NCBI GenBank assembly: GCA_023424995.1
Contig: JAFADH010000354.1
Location: 1-5,366 of the forward strand
Origin: Bacillota bacterium
Lineage (GTDB): Bacteria; Bacillota; Clostridia; Lachnospirales; Lachnospiraceae
Reading direction: 5' to 3'
Length of the DNA: 5,366 nucleotides
This document shows, piece by piece, positions 1 through 5,222 of this stretch. Each line of letters starts with the position of its first letter. Position 1 is the first letter of the stretch. A program made the translations under genes and the position numbers. Below the pieces are notes generated by a model. The model made no database searches. It was not told the DNA's origin and was given only the letters and a program-made list of their open reading frames with translations.

Positions 1-99
1 TGCATCAGCCACCGGCTTCTCCTGCCCGGAATAGCTTTTTGCCTTTATCAGTTTACGGCATAATGCGATGACGGCTTCTTCTCTTTCCTTGCTCAGCAT
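1..99 (-). CDS. ygeY: YgeY-like M20-family hydrolase, N-terminal fragment (33 codons)
   Basis: Partial gene running off the left edge. The 33 visible residues start MLSKEREEAV and form an amphipathic, Lys/Glu-rich helix ending in KAKSYSGQEKPVADA. A helix followed by a S-x-S/Y-GQE segment is typical of the first turn of M20 peptidase/deacetylase-type zinc hydrolases, where the protein commits to its catalytic domain. No metal ligand is in view yet. The start is well fixed: a perfect AGGAGG lies 5 nt upstream. It begins 66 bp after the dpaL stop on the same strand, so the two are probably co-transcribed. In E. coli ygeY follows ygeX directly, and this neighbourhood is the main reason for the name. 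The family is annotated as a selenium-metabolism-linked hydrolase, and its substrate in purine breakdown is not settled. The gene symbol rests on context more than on sequence. Confidence 0.6.
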   Translation of the reverse strand, partial: MLSKEREEAVIALCRKLIKAKSYSGQEKPVADA

Positions 100-104
100 G
101 TTAA

Positions 105-110
105 CCTCCT
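105..110 (-). promoter_or_regulatory. Ribosome binding site of the ygeY-like gene
   Basis: The minus strand reads AGGAGG, then five bases, then ATG at 99. It is a full match to the anti-Shine-Dalgarno sequence at ideal spacing. It fixes the start of the partial downstream gene and suggests strong translation. Confidence 0.8.
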
Positions 111-165
111 GTACTAATCCATCGGAATATACCGCACGTTCCGGTTTATAAAGTTCCATCCGCAT

Positions 166-1362
166 TTACAGCCGCGGATATGCTCCGTCCCATATGATTC
201 TCCGATAGTTCTCTTTATCCGTATCTCCTTCCGTATTGATGAACAGAAGCACCGAGGCCTCATCGATCCGTAAGGTCTCCTTATATTCCTTCAGCTTCGG
301 ATTGGTTATGATTTCATATGCCAGGCCAAATCCGGCTGCTCCGCTCTCTCCCGCTATGATGCGCTCGTCCCCGGGCAGCGGTGAAGAGAGGATACGCATA
401 CCCTCTGCCGCCACATAATCCGGACAGGAGATATAATGGTCCGCGTAATTGCGAAGGATCTCTATTCCCACGGTTACCGGCTCTCCGCAGGCAAGTCCTG
501 CCATAATCGTCTTCATCTCTCCGGTAACAGGATGGATCCTTCCGTCCCCTGCCTTCATGGTCTTGAAGATGCAGGCTGCTTCCTCCGGCTCCACGATGAT
601 TACGGCAGGGCGGTCCTCCCCATACACATCGGCGAAGAAGCCGGATACTGCCGCTGCGAAGGACCCGACTCCGGCCTGCAGGAAGATATGGGTGGGCTTC
701 CTGCCCCTGAGCTGGTCATATGCCTCCAGGGCCAATGAGGTGTAACCCTGCATAATATTCGTGGGGATTTCTTCATATCCGGGCCAGGAGGTATCCTGCA
801 CCAGAACCCATCCGTTCTCATCGGCATGGCGGTTTGCCAGGCGGACCGCATCATCATAGTTGTAATCCGTAATCTCAGCCCTGGCCCCCTCTGCCCGGAT
901 ATTGTCCAGGCGTTCTGCGGCGCTGCCCTTAGGCATATAGATCACCGAAGCCTGCTTTAACTGTCCGGCAGTCCAGGCAACTCCCCTGCCATGATTGCCG
1001 TCGGTGGCGGAGATGAAGGTTACGGGACCTAATTCCTTTCGTACCTCCTCCGATACGATGGTCTCATAGGTAAGCTCCTCCAGCTTCCTGCCAAGCTTCT
1101 TCGCAATGTAGCTTCCGATGGCATAGCTGCCCCCTAATACCTTGAAGGCGTTCAATCCGAACCGGTAAGCTTCATCCTTCACATAGATCTCTTCCACCCC
1201 TGTCAGCTCCGCCAGGTTCTTAAGCCTTCGAAGAGGGGTCTCCCCATATACGGGAAAGCTTCCGTGAAAGCGCCTTGCACCCTCGGCAACCTCCTTGCCC
1301 AGGAAGTCCACAGGGGGCTTTACTCCTTTTTTATTTTTGTTCGATACAATCTCAAAGCTCAT
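166..1362 (-). CDS. dpaL: Diaminopropionate ammonia-lyase (DpaL/YgeX)
   Basis: PLP enzyme of fold type II, predicted cytoplasmic, converting 2,3-diaminopropionate to pyruvate and two ammonia. The chosen start gives 398 residues, the same length as E. coli YgeX as I recall it. Numbering from this start, RFGLNAFK carries the Schiff-base lysine at about K74. TDGNHGRG (about 120-127) holds D121, and QDTSWPGY holds D191; these correspond to the two catalytic aspartates described in E. coli DpaL. A glycine-rich PLP phosphate loop follows (QAGVGSFAAAVSG), then the family stretch IMAGLACGEP and SGESGA-type residues (AGESGAAGFG). The frame stays open 10 codons further upstream, to an ATG at 1392. However, GGAGG lies 5 nt before the ATG at 1362, and the extra codons are made of tandem repeat. 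The gene lies downstream of the ygfK-like gene and upstream of a ygeY-like gene, as expected for the purine/uric acid cluster. The function call is very secure; the link to uric acid is from context. Confidence 0.96.
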   Translation of the reverse strand: MSFEIVSNKNKKGVKPPVDFLGKEVAEGARRFHGSFPVYGETPLRRLKNLAELTGVEEIYVKDEAYRFGLNAFKVLGGSYAIGSYIAKKLGRKLEELTYETIVSEEVRKELGPVTFISATDGNHGRGVAWTAGQLKQASVIYMPKGSAAERLDNIRAEGARAEITDYNYDDAVRLANRHADENGWVLVQDTSWPGYEEIPTNIMQGYTSLALEAYDQLRGRKPTHIFLQAGVGSFAAAVSGFFADVYGEDRPAVIIVEPEEAACIFKTMKAGDGRIHPVTGEMKTIMAGLACGEPVTVGIEILRNYADHYISCPDYVAAEGMRILSSPLPGDERIIAGESGAAGFGLAYEIITNPKLKEYKETLRIDEASVLLFINTEGDTDKENYRRIIWDGAYPRL

Positions 1363-1367
1363 GGTTA

Positions 1368-1372
1368 CCTCC
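1368..1372 (-). promoter_or_regulatory. Ribosome binding site that sets the dpaL start
   Basis: The minus strand reads CGGAGGTAACC directly before ATG at 1362. GGAGG is 5 nt from that ATG, while the upstream in-frame ATG at 1392 has only repeat sequence before it and no comparable purine block at the right distance. This site therefore decides for the 398-residue product. Confidence 0.8.
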
Positions 1373-1436
1373 GTTCCATACTTTGTTTCCATACTTTGTT
1401 TCCATATTCTGTTTCCCTACTCTGTTTCCCTATTGA
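1373..1436. repeat. 13-bp tandem array, about 4.9 copies, upstream of dpaL
   Basis: On the plus strand the units are gttccatacttt (12 bp, one T short), gtttccatacttt, gtttccatattct, gtttccctactct and gtttccctattga, head to tail. Copies decay away from dpaL, the two nearest full units being best matched to the edge unit. The array ends at the dpaL ribosome site (1368-1372), so the last unit forms part of the dpaL leader. Because 13 is not a multiple of three, copy-number change would move upstream ATGs (each good unit contains ATGGAAAC on the minus strand) between frames without touching the real start. Confidence 0.85.
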
Positions 1437-1539
1437 TTCTGATAATATTCTGTATCCATCCCCGGATTATCCGGCTGCGCTTAATATGGGGCTTGCGTAA
1501 TTATTGCCGGAGCATTCCTTCACTGTTTCATATTACGGT
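1437..1539. other. Spacer between ygfK-like stop and the 13-bp array
   Basis: Non-coding spacer of about 100 bp, AT-rich. The only structure seen is a short dyad, CCGGATTATCCGG at 1462-1474 (5-bp stem with TTA loop or a 6+1+6 operator-like palindrome). There is no T-run beside it on the minus strand, so it is not a convincing terminator. No clear minus-strand -35/-10 pair was found, which fits read-through from ygfK into dpaL. Confidence 0.4.
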
Positions 1540-3324
1540 TCAGAGCTTTCCACGTTCCCTGGCAGTAAAGATAAGTTCCTTTACATATCCGGGTACAGGC
1601 TCCTCCGCCCCGTTCCTGCGGTAGCGGAGGACATCCCCCGTATAAAGCACCCCGTCATTACCACTCTCCATATAGGCTTCCTCTGTTTCGAATAAGGTCA
1701 ATTTCTCCCTGTAGGGGTTATGTCCCATGATGCAGGAGAACACGCAGCAGCCGCATTCGTTGCAGAGTCTGTCCCGATGGATCACATATCTGCCCGCCCC
1801 GGTTTCCAGCCTTATATTGGCACGGTTTGGACATACATCGGTGCAGTTGCTGCATCTTGCACAGAGATTGTCATAAGGCTGCTTCAACTCATAATGCCTG
1901 GGAGGTGCATAATTATAATGCTTATCCCGGATTGCCTCCTGGGACAGCTGCCGGAGCTTTTCTATATTGACTGCACTCCCGGCGGTATGTTCCTTCTTAT
2001 TTCCCTTATTCTCCTCATTTCCCTTATTCCCCTCATTTCCCTTATTCCCTTTATTTTCCTTGTCATCCTCATCGTACGCTTTGATCCTGTTCCCCTTATC
2101 ACCCGCAGGCTGATTGTAACGCAGCCCGATGCATCGTTTGACCAGTCGTGACAGATTCTTATATCCCCCGGGCTTAAGCAGCATGGAGGATACCGTTACA
2201 CTGTGCAGCCCGGCAGCAAACAGATCAAGGATATTGGTATCGTCAGCCCCTCCGGAATAGGATATGGGAATATCTTCACCCAGGCGTTCTGCCAGCAGGC
2301 TGGCTGCACGCAGTGCTATGGGATACAAGGCCGGTCCGGATAAGTACATCTCTTCCGCATTCAGCTTCTCTGTATTCAATTTCTCTGCATTCAATTTCTC
2401 TCCATTCGGCTTCTGCTTTCCGGCTCTTACCGGAAATGTATTCGTCATCTTGACCCCGAAGATCTTCTTCCTGCGGTCCGCAGCCTCCTTACAGCTCCGG
2501 ATAATCCGTACCGCCGTATCCAGGTCGATATCTTTATCAAAAATCTCCTCCGGGTAATCGATGCCGTGATACCCCTTTTTGTCAAAGAGTTTTCGTATTT
2601 CCTCCCTGCCGGCCAGTGTCGGATTCAATTTTATAAATGTATTCAATCCCTTTTCCTCAATAAGATATACTGCGATTTTTGCGATCTGTGAGCTCTCACA
2701 GCCATGCATGGTAGAAAGGGCTGCCGTATCGGATATCACATCCGCTTCCTCAATCCTGCGGATATCCTCCAAGGTCAGATTTTGAAATTCATGGACATGC
2801 TCTTTCAGATAAGCGATATCCTCCTGCCATTCCCCGGTTCCCGAAGCCCGCAGCATATTATTCAGAAAGGCATCTATCTTCGGTGACCGGATGCCCTCAT
2901 AATCATATCCCACACTTATGATAAAATGAAGATTCCCGGCTTCTCTTAAGTTGAATTCCCTGCTCAATACCTTAATAAGAAGATATGCTTTGATATATTC
3001 ATTGCCTGCCTGCTCTGCCGTAAGCTCCGTGGACCATTCCGTATTGTATACCTCATGCCCCACGTAGATACAGGGTTTCTTAATATTCAGCTCTTCCCCT
3101 TCCAGAATCTGTACTGTCTTTAACTCGTAGCAGGTAGCTCCTGCCGCATAGGCTGCAACGATATTCCCTGCCAGCTGGGTATGCGGACCTGCGGCAGGAC
3201 CAATAAGAAGCTTTATGGCCTCCCGTATCACGGGAACTCCGCAGAAGGTTCCATAATTCCTGTATTCCTGGGTCAGTCTCGTTAACATCTCAGGGAATGA
3301 AACTGGTGTCATTCTGTCGCTCAT
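1540..3324 (-). CDS. ygfK: Short YgfK-like iron-sulfur protein lacking the FAD domain
   Basis: 594 residues; E. coli YgfK ('putative selenate reductase subunit', purine cluster) is about 1030. Residues 1-400 form the dihydroorotate-dehydrogenase-like domain: MSDRMTPVSFPEMLTRL aligns with the E. coli start MGDIMRP, followed by GPAAGPHTQ (42-50), ELKTVQIL, NTEWSTELT, SVGYDYEGI, STMHGC, KLNPTL, SYSGGADD and LLKPGGY (382-388). Residues 488-531 hold a 2[4Fe-4S] ferredoxin domain, CARCSNCTDVCP and CNECGCCVFSC; the second cluster lacks the usual proline. The E. coli central FAD/NAD(P)H-binding domain is absent, with no GxGxxG motif. Its place is taken by a low-complexity linker (423-443). A second repeat insertion lies at about 303-323, before EEMYLSG. 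The N-terminal loop before GPAAGP is also about a dozen residues shorter. The upstream purine run GAGAGA is only a weak ribosome site, so the start rests on homology. The frame is intact, so it is probably a real variant, not a pseudogene. Confidence 0.88.
   Translation of the reverse strand: MSDRMTPVSFPEMLTRLTQEYRNYGTFCGVPVIREAIKLLIGPAAGPHTQLAGNIVAAYAAGATCYELKTVQILEGEELNIKKPCIYVGHEVYNTEWSTELTAEQAGNEYIKAYLLIKVLSREFNLREAGNLHFIISVGYDYEGIRSPKIDAFLNNMLRASGTGEWQEDIAYLKEHVHEFQNLTLEDIRRIEEADVISDTAALSTMHGCESSQIAKIAVYLIEEKGLNTFIKLNPTLAGREEIRKLFDKKGYHGIDYPEEIFDKDIDLDTAVRIIRSCKEAADRRKKIFGVKMTNTFPVRAGKQKPNGEKLNAEKLNTEKLNAEEMYLSGPALYPIALRAASLLAERLGEDIPISYSGGADDTNILDLFAAGLHSVTVSSMLLKPGGYKNLSRLVKRCIGLRYNQPAGDKGNRIKAYDEDDKENKGNKGNEGNKGNEENKGNKKEHTAGSAVNIEKLRQLSQEAIRDKHYNYAPPRHYELKQPYDNLCARCSNCTDVCPNRANIRLETGAGRYVIHRDRLCNECGCCVFSCIMGHNPYREKLTLFETEEAYMESGNDGVLYTGDVLRYRRNGAEEPVPGYVKELIFTARERGKL
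1996..2058. repeat. 9-bp tandem array coding the linker of the ygfK-like protein
   Basis: Seven 9-bp units on the plus strand, variants of cttatttcc / cttattccc / ctcatttcc, aligned to codons of the minus-strand gene. They encode tripeptides G-N-K, G-N-E and E-N-K at residues 423-443. The run lies exactly where E. coli YgfK carries its FAD/NAD(P)H domain. A further degraded unit may follow (cttgtcatc, 2059-2067). The peptide is hydrophilic and probably disordered. Confidence 0.85.
2358..2417. repeat. 15-bp in-frame tandem array inside the YgfK catalytic-type domain
   Basis: Four 15-bp units on the plus strand: cattcagcttctctg, tattcaatttctctg, cattcaatttctctc and a degraded cattcggcttctgct. 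They encode a pentapeptide E-K-L-N-(A/T) repeated about three times on the minus strand (residues about 303-323). The repeat sits directly before the conserved EEMYLSG segment, where E. coli has a short loop ending PGEEMYMSG. It therefore looks like a frame-preserving expansion of a surface loop. Confidence 0.85.
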
Positions 3325-3351
3325 GAATCTCTCTTTTCTTTTATAATATTA

Positions 3352-3468
3352 TTAATAGTACTGCTCATAGGGAAGCTCCGGTTCTCCGTTAACGGTCACA
3401 AGCCGGGAATACCCAATAAAATATGACGATGCTATGAATGGTTCGATGATTTTATAGACACGCTCTAG
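3352..3468 (-). pseudogene. Possible gene remnant, unidentified (about 38 codons plus stop)
   Basis: On the minus strand an open frame enters from the palindromic element and ends in TAA at 3352-3354, 27 bp before the ygfK-like start. Its tail reads FIGYSRLVTVNG, EPELPYEQYY, with a protein-like mix of residues and synonymous codons. I do not recognise the family. The frame stays open through the left arm of the element but hits TGA inside it, with no start that has a ribosome site. If the element is removed in silence (one TA kept), the frame joins an ATG inside the last codons of ssnA and gives a 47-residue reading frame overlapping the ssnA end. That joined start has no good ribosome site either. 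It may be a broken small gene, a displaced gene tail, or a chance open frame. Confidence 0.3.
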
Positions 3469-3624
3469 TACTCTGTAACTCCTTAATCTTTGCTTTGTGC
3501 GCAGGATGATTGTTCAAATGCAAGGCGAAGGAGGGCGCTGTAGCGGTGGCTACAGCAACTGACGACAACGCTTAAGTTGGACAATCAGACAAGTACAAAG
3601 CAAAGATTAAGGAGTTACAGAGTA
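3469..3624. mobile_element. 156-bp centred palindrome with 30-bp perfect inverted ends, MITE-like
   Basis: The left end (3469-3498) and right end (3595-3624) are exact reverse complements over 30 bp, beginning TACTCTGTAACTCC. Pairing extends to 3465-3628 with one mismatch. A second perfect inverted pair, GCTGTAGC/GCTACAGC with a GGTG loop (3537-3556), shares exactly the same centre, 3546.5. The whole unit therefore folds as one long hairpin; the 38-nt middle arms pair only partly (TGATTGT-CAA on both sides). Both ends carry TA, which would fit a TA target duplication as made by IS630/Tc1-mariner-type transposases. No coding capacity is present, so any movement would depend on a transposase elsewhere. 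It follows the ssnA stop directly (TAA at 3627-3625) and could act as an mRNA 3'-end stabiliser or attenuator between ssnA and ygfK; no U-run makes it a standard terminator. Confidence 0.7.
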
Positions 3625-4959
3625 TTAGCGGCCTGTCAGCCGGTCCCATAGTCTTCGGGCCGATATTCTGCTTTCTTTCCTAATCTCCGCTTCCTCCACC
3701 GTTAACAGCTTGCGGTTCCTCATTACCAGCCTGCCGTGTATCATGGCAGTATCCGTCATTGCCCCATTAATCCCAAACATGATATGTCCGTCAATATTCT
3801 CCTGATTCATAGGTGTATACGGTTCATAATCCAGAATAATGATATCTGCCGGGGCTCCTGCTTCAAGGACACCGATTGTCCTGCCGAATATCCGGGAAGC
3901 GATCGCCGCATTATTTTCATAGAGCATCCGGTTCGCTTCCGAGAAGCCAAGATCCGGCATTCCCCTCCGGTGCTTCTGCAGTATGTTTGCCACCTTCAGG
4001 GATTCCAGCATATCGCTGGTATAACCGTCCGTACCCAGACCGACGGTTATGCCCTTTTTCAGCATACGGATGGTATCCGGACACCCCACGCCGTTCCCCA
4101 TATTGGATTCCGGATTATGGACCACCATGGTCCCTGTCGCTTCCAGAATACCCATATCCTCTTCACTGATATGGATGCAATGGGCTGCGATGGTGTCGGG
4201 ACCCAGAATCTCCTGGCCCGCCAGGCGCTTCACCACCGATTTGCCGTAGGTGGCCTGACAGTGGCTCTCATCATAAGCCCCTTCCGCTGCATGGATATGA
4301 TAGCCTGCCTTATTTTGATTTTCCTTTTTACAGAGTGCCAAGGTCTCGTCGCTTACAGTAAAGGAGGCATGAAGGCCAACCATGCCTCTAAGCAGCGGAC
4401 TGTCCTTTTCTTTCACCAGGGCAAGGAATTCCATGGTCTCCTTCAGCGCTTCATTCCTCCTGCCCTTACCGTCCCGGTCCGAGATCTCATAAGCCAGACA
4501 GGTCCTGACGGATAATATCCCGGCAGCCCTGGCTATCTCGGACAGGCTTCCGGCAACCGCACCATAGCCGGCATGATGATCGATCACGGAGGTTACTCCG
4601 TTTTTAATGCAGTCCATATAGGTTGTCAGGGCACTGTAGAATACATTCTCCAGGGTCAGACGGCGGTCGATATTCCACCAGGTCCCCTGAAGTATCTCCA
4701 GGAAATTCTGCGGGGGATTGCCCGGAATGGACAAACCTCTGGCCATTGCACTGTAGATATGATGATGCGCATTGATGAGGCCGGGCATAATCAGCCCCCC
4801 TCCCGCATCAATATACTCCGCCTCCGGATACCGCTCCCTTAGCTTACTGTATGGGCCCGCCTCTTTAATCAGGCTTCCCTCCACCGCTACGGCACCGTCT
4901 TCATAATATGAGTTCCTGCTGTCTCTGGTTATCAGCCTGCCGTTCCCGATTAAAATCAT
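3625..4959 (-). CDS. ssnA: Putative aminohydrolase SsnA
   Basis: 444-residue cytoplasmic amidohydrolase-superfamily protein of the TRZ/ATZ and guanine/chlorohydrolase type. SsnA is named in E. coli, where it lies beside ygfK. Visible motifs in order: a beta-rich N-terminal subdomain, the first metal motif H-x-H in NAHHHIYS (H65, H67), IDHHAG (127-131), GLHASFTVS (H197), HIHAAEG (H223, E226), AHCIHIS (H260), VVHNPESNM (281-287) and GTDGYTSDM (D311, the catalytic aspartate). The C-terminal LEAGAPADIIILDYEPYTP returns to the beta subdomain, as in the family. All expected metal and catalytic residues are present and the length is normal. The start has AGGAG 9 nt upstream (4969-4973). Deamination or ring hydrolysis of a purine intermediate is inferred from family and neighbours; the substrate is unknown to me. 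The stop codon touches the palindromic element downstream. Confidence 0.93.
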   Translation of the reverse strand: MILIGNGRLITRDSRNSYYEDGAVAVEGSLIKEAGPYSKLRERYPEAEYIDAGGGLIMPGLINAHHHIYSAMARGLSIPGNPPQNFLEILQGTWWNIDRRLTLENVFYSALTTYMDCIKNGVTSVIDHHAGYGAVAGSLSEIARAAGILSVRTCLAYEISDRDGKGRRNEALKETMEFLALVKEKDSPLLRGMVGLHASFTVSDETLALCKKENQNKAGYHIHAAEGAYDESHCQATYGKSVVKRLAGQEILGPDTIAAHCIHISEEDMGILEATGTMVVHNPESNMGNGVGCPDTIRMLKKGITVGLGTDGYTSDMLESLKVANILQKHRRGMPDLGFSEANRMLYENNAAIASRIFGRTIGVLEAGAPADIIILDYEPYTPMNQENIDGHIMFGINGAMTDTAMIHGRLVMRNRKLLTVEEAEIRKESRISARRLWDRLTGR

Positions 4960-4968
4960 CTTGTAATT

Positions 4969-4973
4969 CTCCT
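4969..4973 (-). promoter_or_regulatory. Ribosome binding site of ssnA
   Basis: The minus strand reads AGGAG, nine bases, then ATG at 4959. The match is good and the spacing slightly long. It supports this ATG as the ssnA start; the N-terminal MILIGNGRLIT also matches the expected first strand of the family. Confidence 0.65.
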
Positions 4974-4982
4974 AATTATAAT

Positions 4983-5106
4983 GTACATAACTATAATTCA
5001 TGTAAACAAATATAATGTTCACAAATACAATATTCACAAATACAATGTTCACAAATACAATGTTCACAAATATAATGTTCACAAATATAATGTGCTTAAA
5101 TGTAAC
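4983..5106. repeat. 15-bp tandem array upstream of ssnA (about 7-8 copies)
   Basis: On the plus strand, seven contiguous 15-bp units run from 5002 to 5106 with consensus gttcacaaatataat. The five from 5017 to 5091 differ only at the first base (g/a) and at one t/c. The first (gtaaacaaatataat) and last (gtgcttaaatgtaac) are more degraded. A further 12-of-15 match, gtacataactataat, lies at 4983-4997 behind a 4-bp break. The array occupies most of the DNA just upstream of ssnA. There are no spacers between units, so it is not a CRISPR. It could be a slippage-generated array, a multi-site operator, or both. Confidence 0.9.
5018..5091 (+). promoter_or_regulatory. Overlapping plus-strand sigma-70-like promoters built by the 15-bp array
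   Basis: Each unit supplies TTCACA (one mismatch to TTGACA) and TATAAT or TACAAT. The TTCACA of one unit lies exactly 17 nt from the -10 of the next unit. The two best pairs are 5048-5053 with 5071-5076 and 5063-5068 with 5086-5091, both with a perfect TATAAT; 5018-5023 and 5033-5038 pair with TACAAT boxes. Transcription would run rightwards, antisense to the end of the FAD-subunit gene and away from ssnA. The geometry is seen directly; activity is inferred, and AT-rich repeats make such matches easily. Confidence 0.35.
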
Positions 5107-5222
5107 ATGACCAAAGCTTAATAGAATTCAATATCTTCCATATGTTATACAATCTTTTCAAGGTATCCGGCCATTGTTTTGCCTGTATTTTCTTGAAAGT
5201 AAATACGGATTGCCGCAATAAT
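5107..5222. other. AT-rich spacer between FAD-subunit stop and the 15-bp array
   Basis: No open reading frame of note. The minus strand has a 6-bp inverted pair GTATTT/AAATAC with a 10-nt loop shortly after the FAD-subunit stop, but no following U-run, so I do not call a terminator. TTGAAA occurs on the minus strand but without a good -10 at 16-18 nt. Together with the array, this makes 263 bp between the two genes, longer than the other working spacers, so ssnA may have its own promoter here that I cannot place. Confidence 0.35.

Noticed and set aside
1363..1392. Ten-codon N-terminal extension of DpaL beginning METKYG
   Set aside because: The codons are tandem-repeat DNA, there is no ribosome site at the right distance, and GGAGG sits 5 nt before the ATG at 1362, giving the family's usual 398 residues.
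1462..1474. CCGGATTATCCGG dyad as a terminator after the ygfK-like gene
   Set aside because: The stem is only 5 bp with no U-run; it is too weak to call, and the downstream gene seems co-transcribed.
1720..2151. A 143-codon plus-strand open frame with Leu/Ile/Pro repeats resembling a membrane segment
   Set aside because: It is the antisense reading of the 9-bp array and the iron-sulfur domain; the repeat makes an artificial hydrophobic stretch.
3386..3395. Perfect 10-bp palindrome CCGTTAACGG as an operator for the ygfK-like gene
   Set aside because: It is short, lies inside the possible coding remnant, has no second copy in the window and no promoter beside it.
3736..4515. A 259-codon open frame on the plus strand opposite ssnA
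   Set aside because: It lies wholly inside a gene with all amidohydrolase motifs on the other strand, has no ribosome site, and its residues (many His, Pro, Ile, Arg) look like an antisense shadow.
4975..4980. TATAAT on the minus strand just before ssnA as its -10 box
   Set aside because: The start of transcription would fall inside the ribosome site, and no -35 lies at 16-18 nt (nearest TTTACA is 20 nt away).
4983..5106. Short-repeat array considered as a CRISPR
   Set aside because: Units are 15 bp, contiguous and without spacers; this is a simple tandem repeat.
5176..5206. GTATTT/AAATAC inverted pair near the FAD-subunit stop as a terminator
   Set aside because: The stem is AT-rich, 6 bp, with a 10-nt loop and no U-tract on the minus strand.
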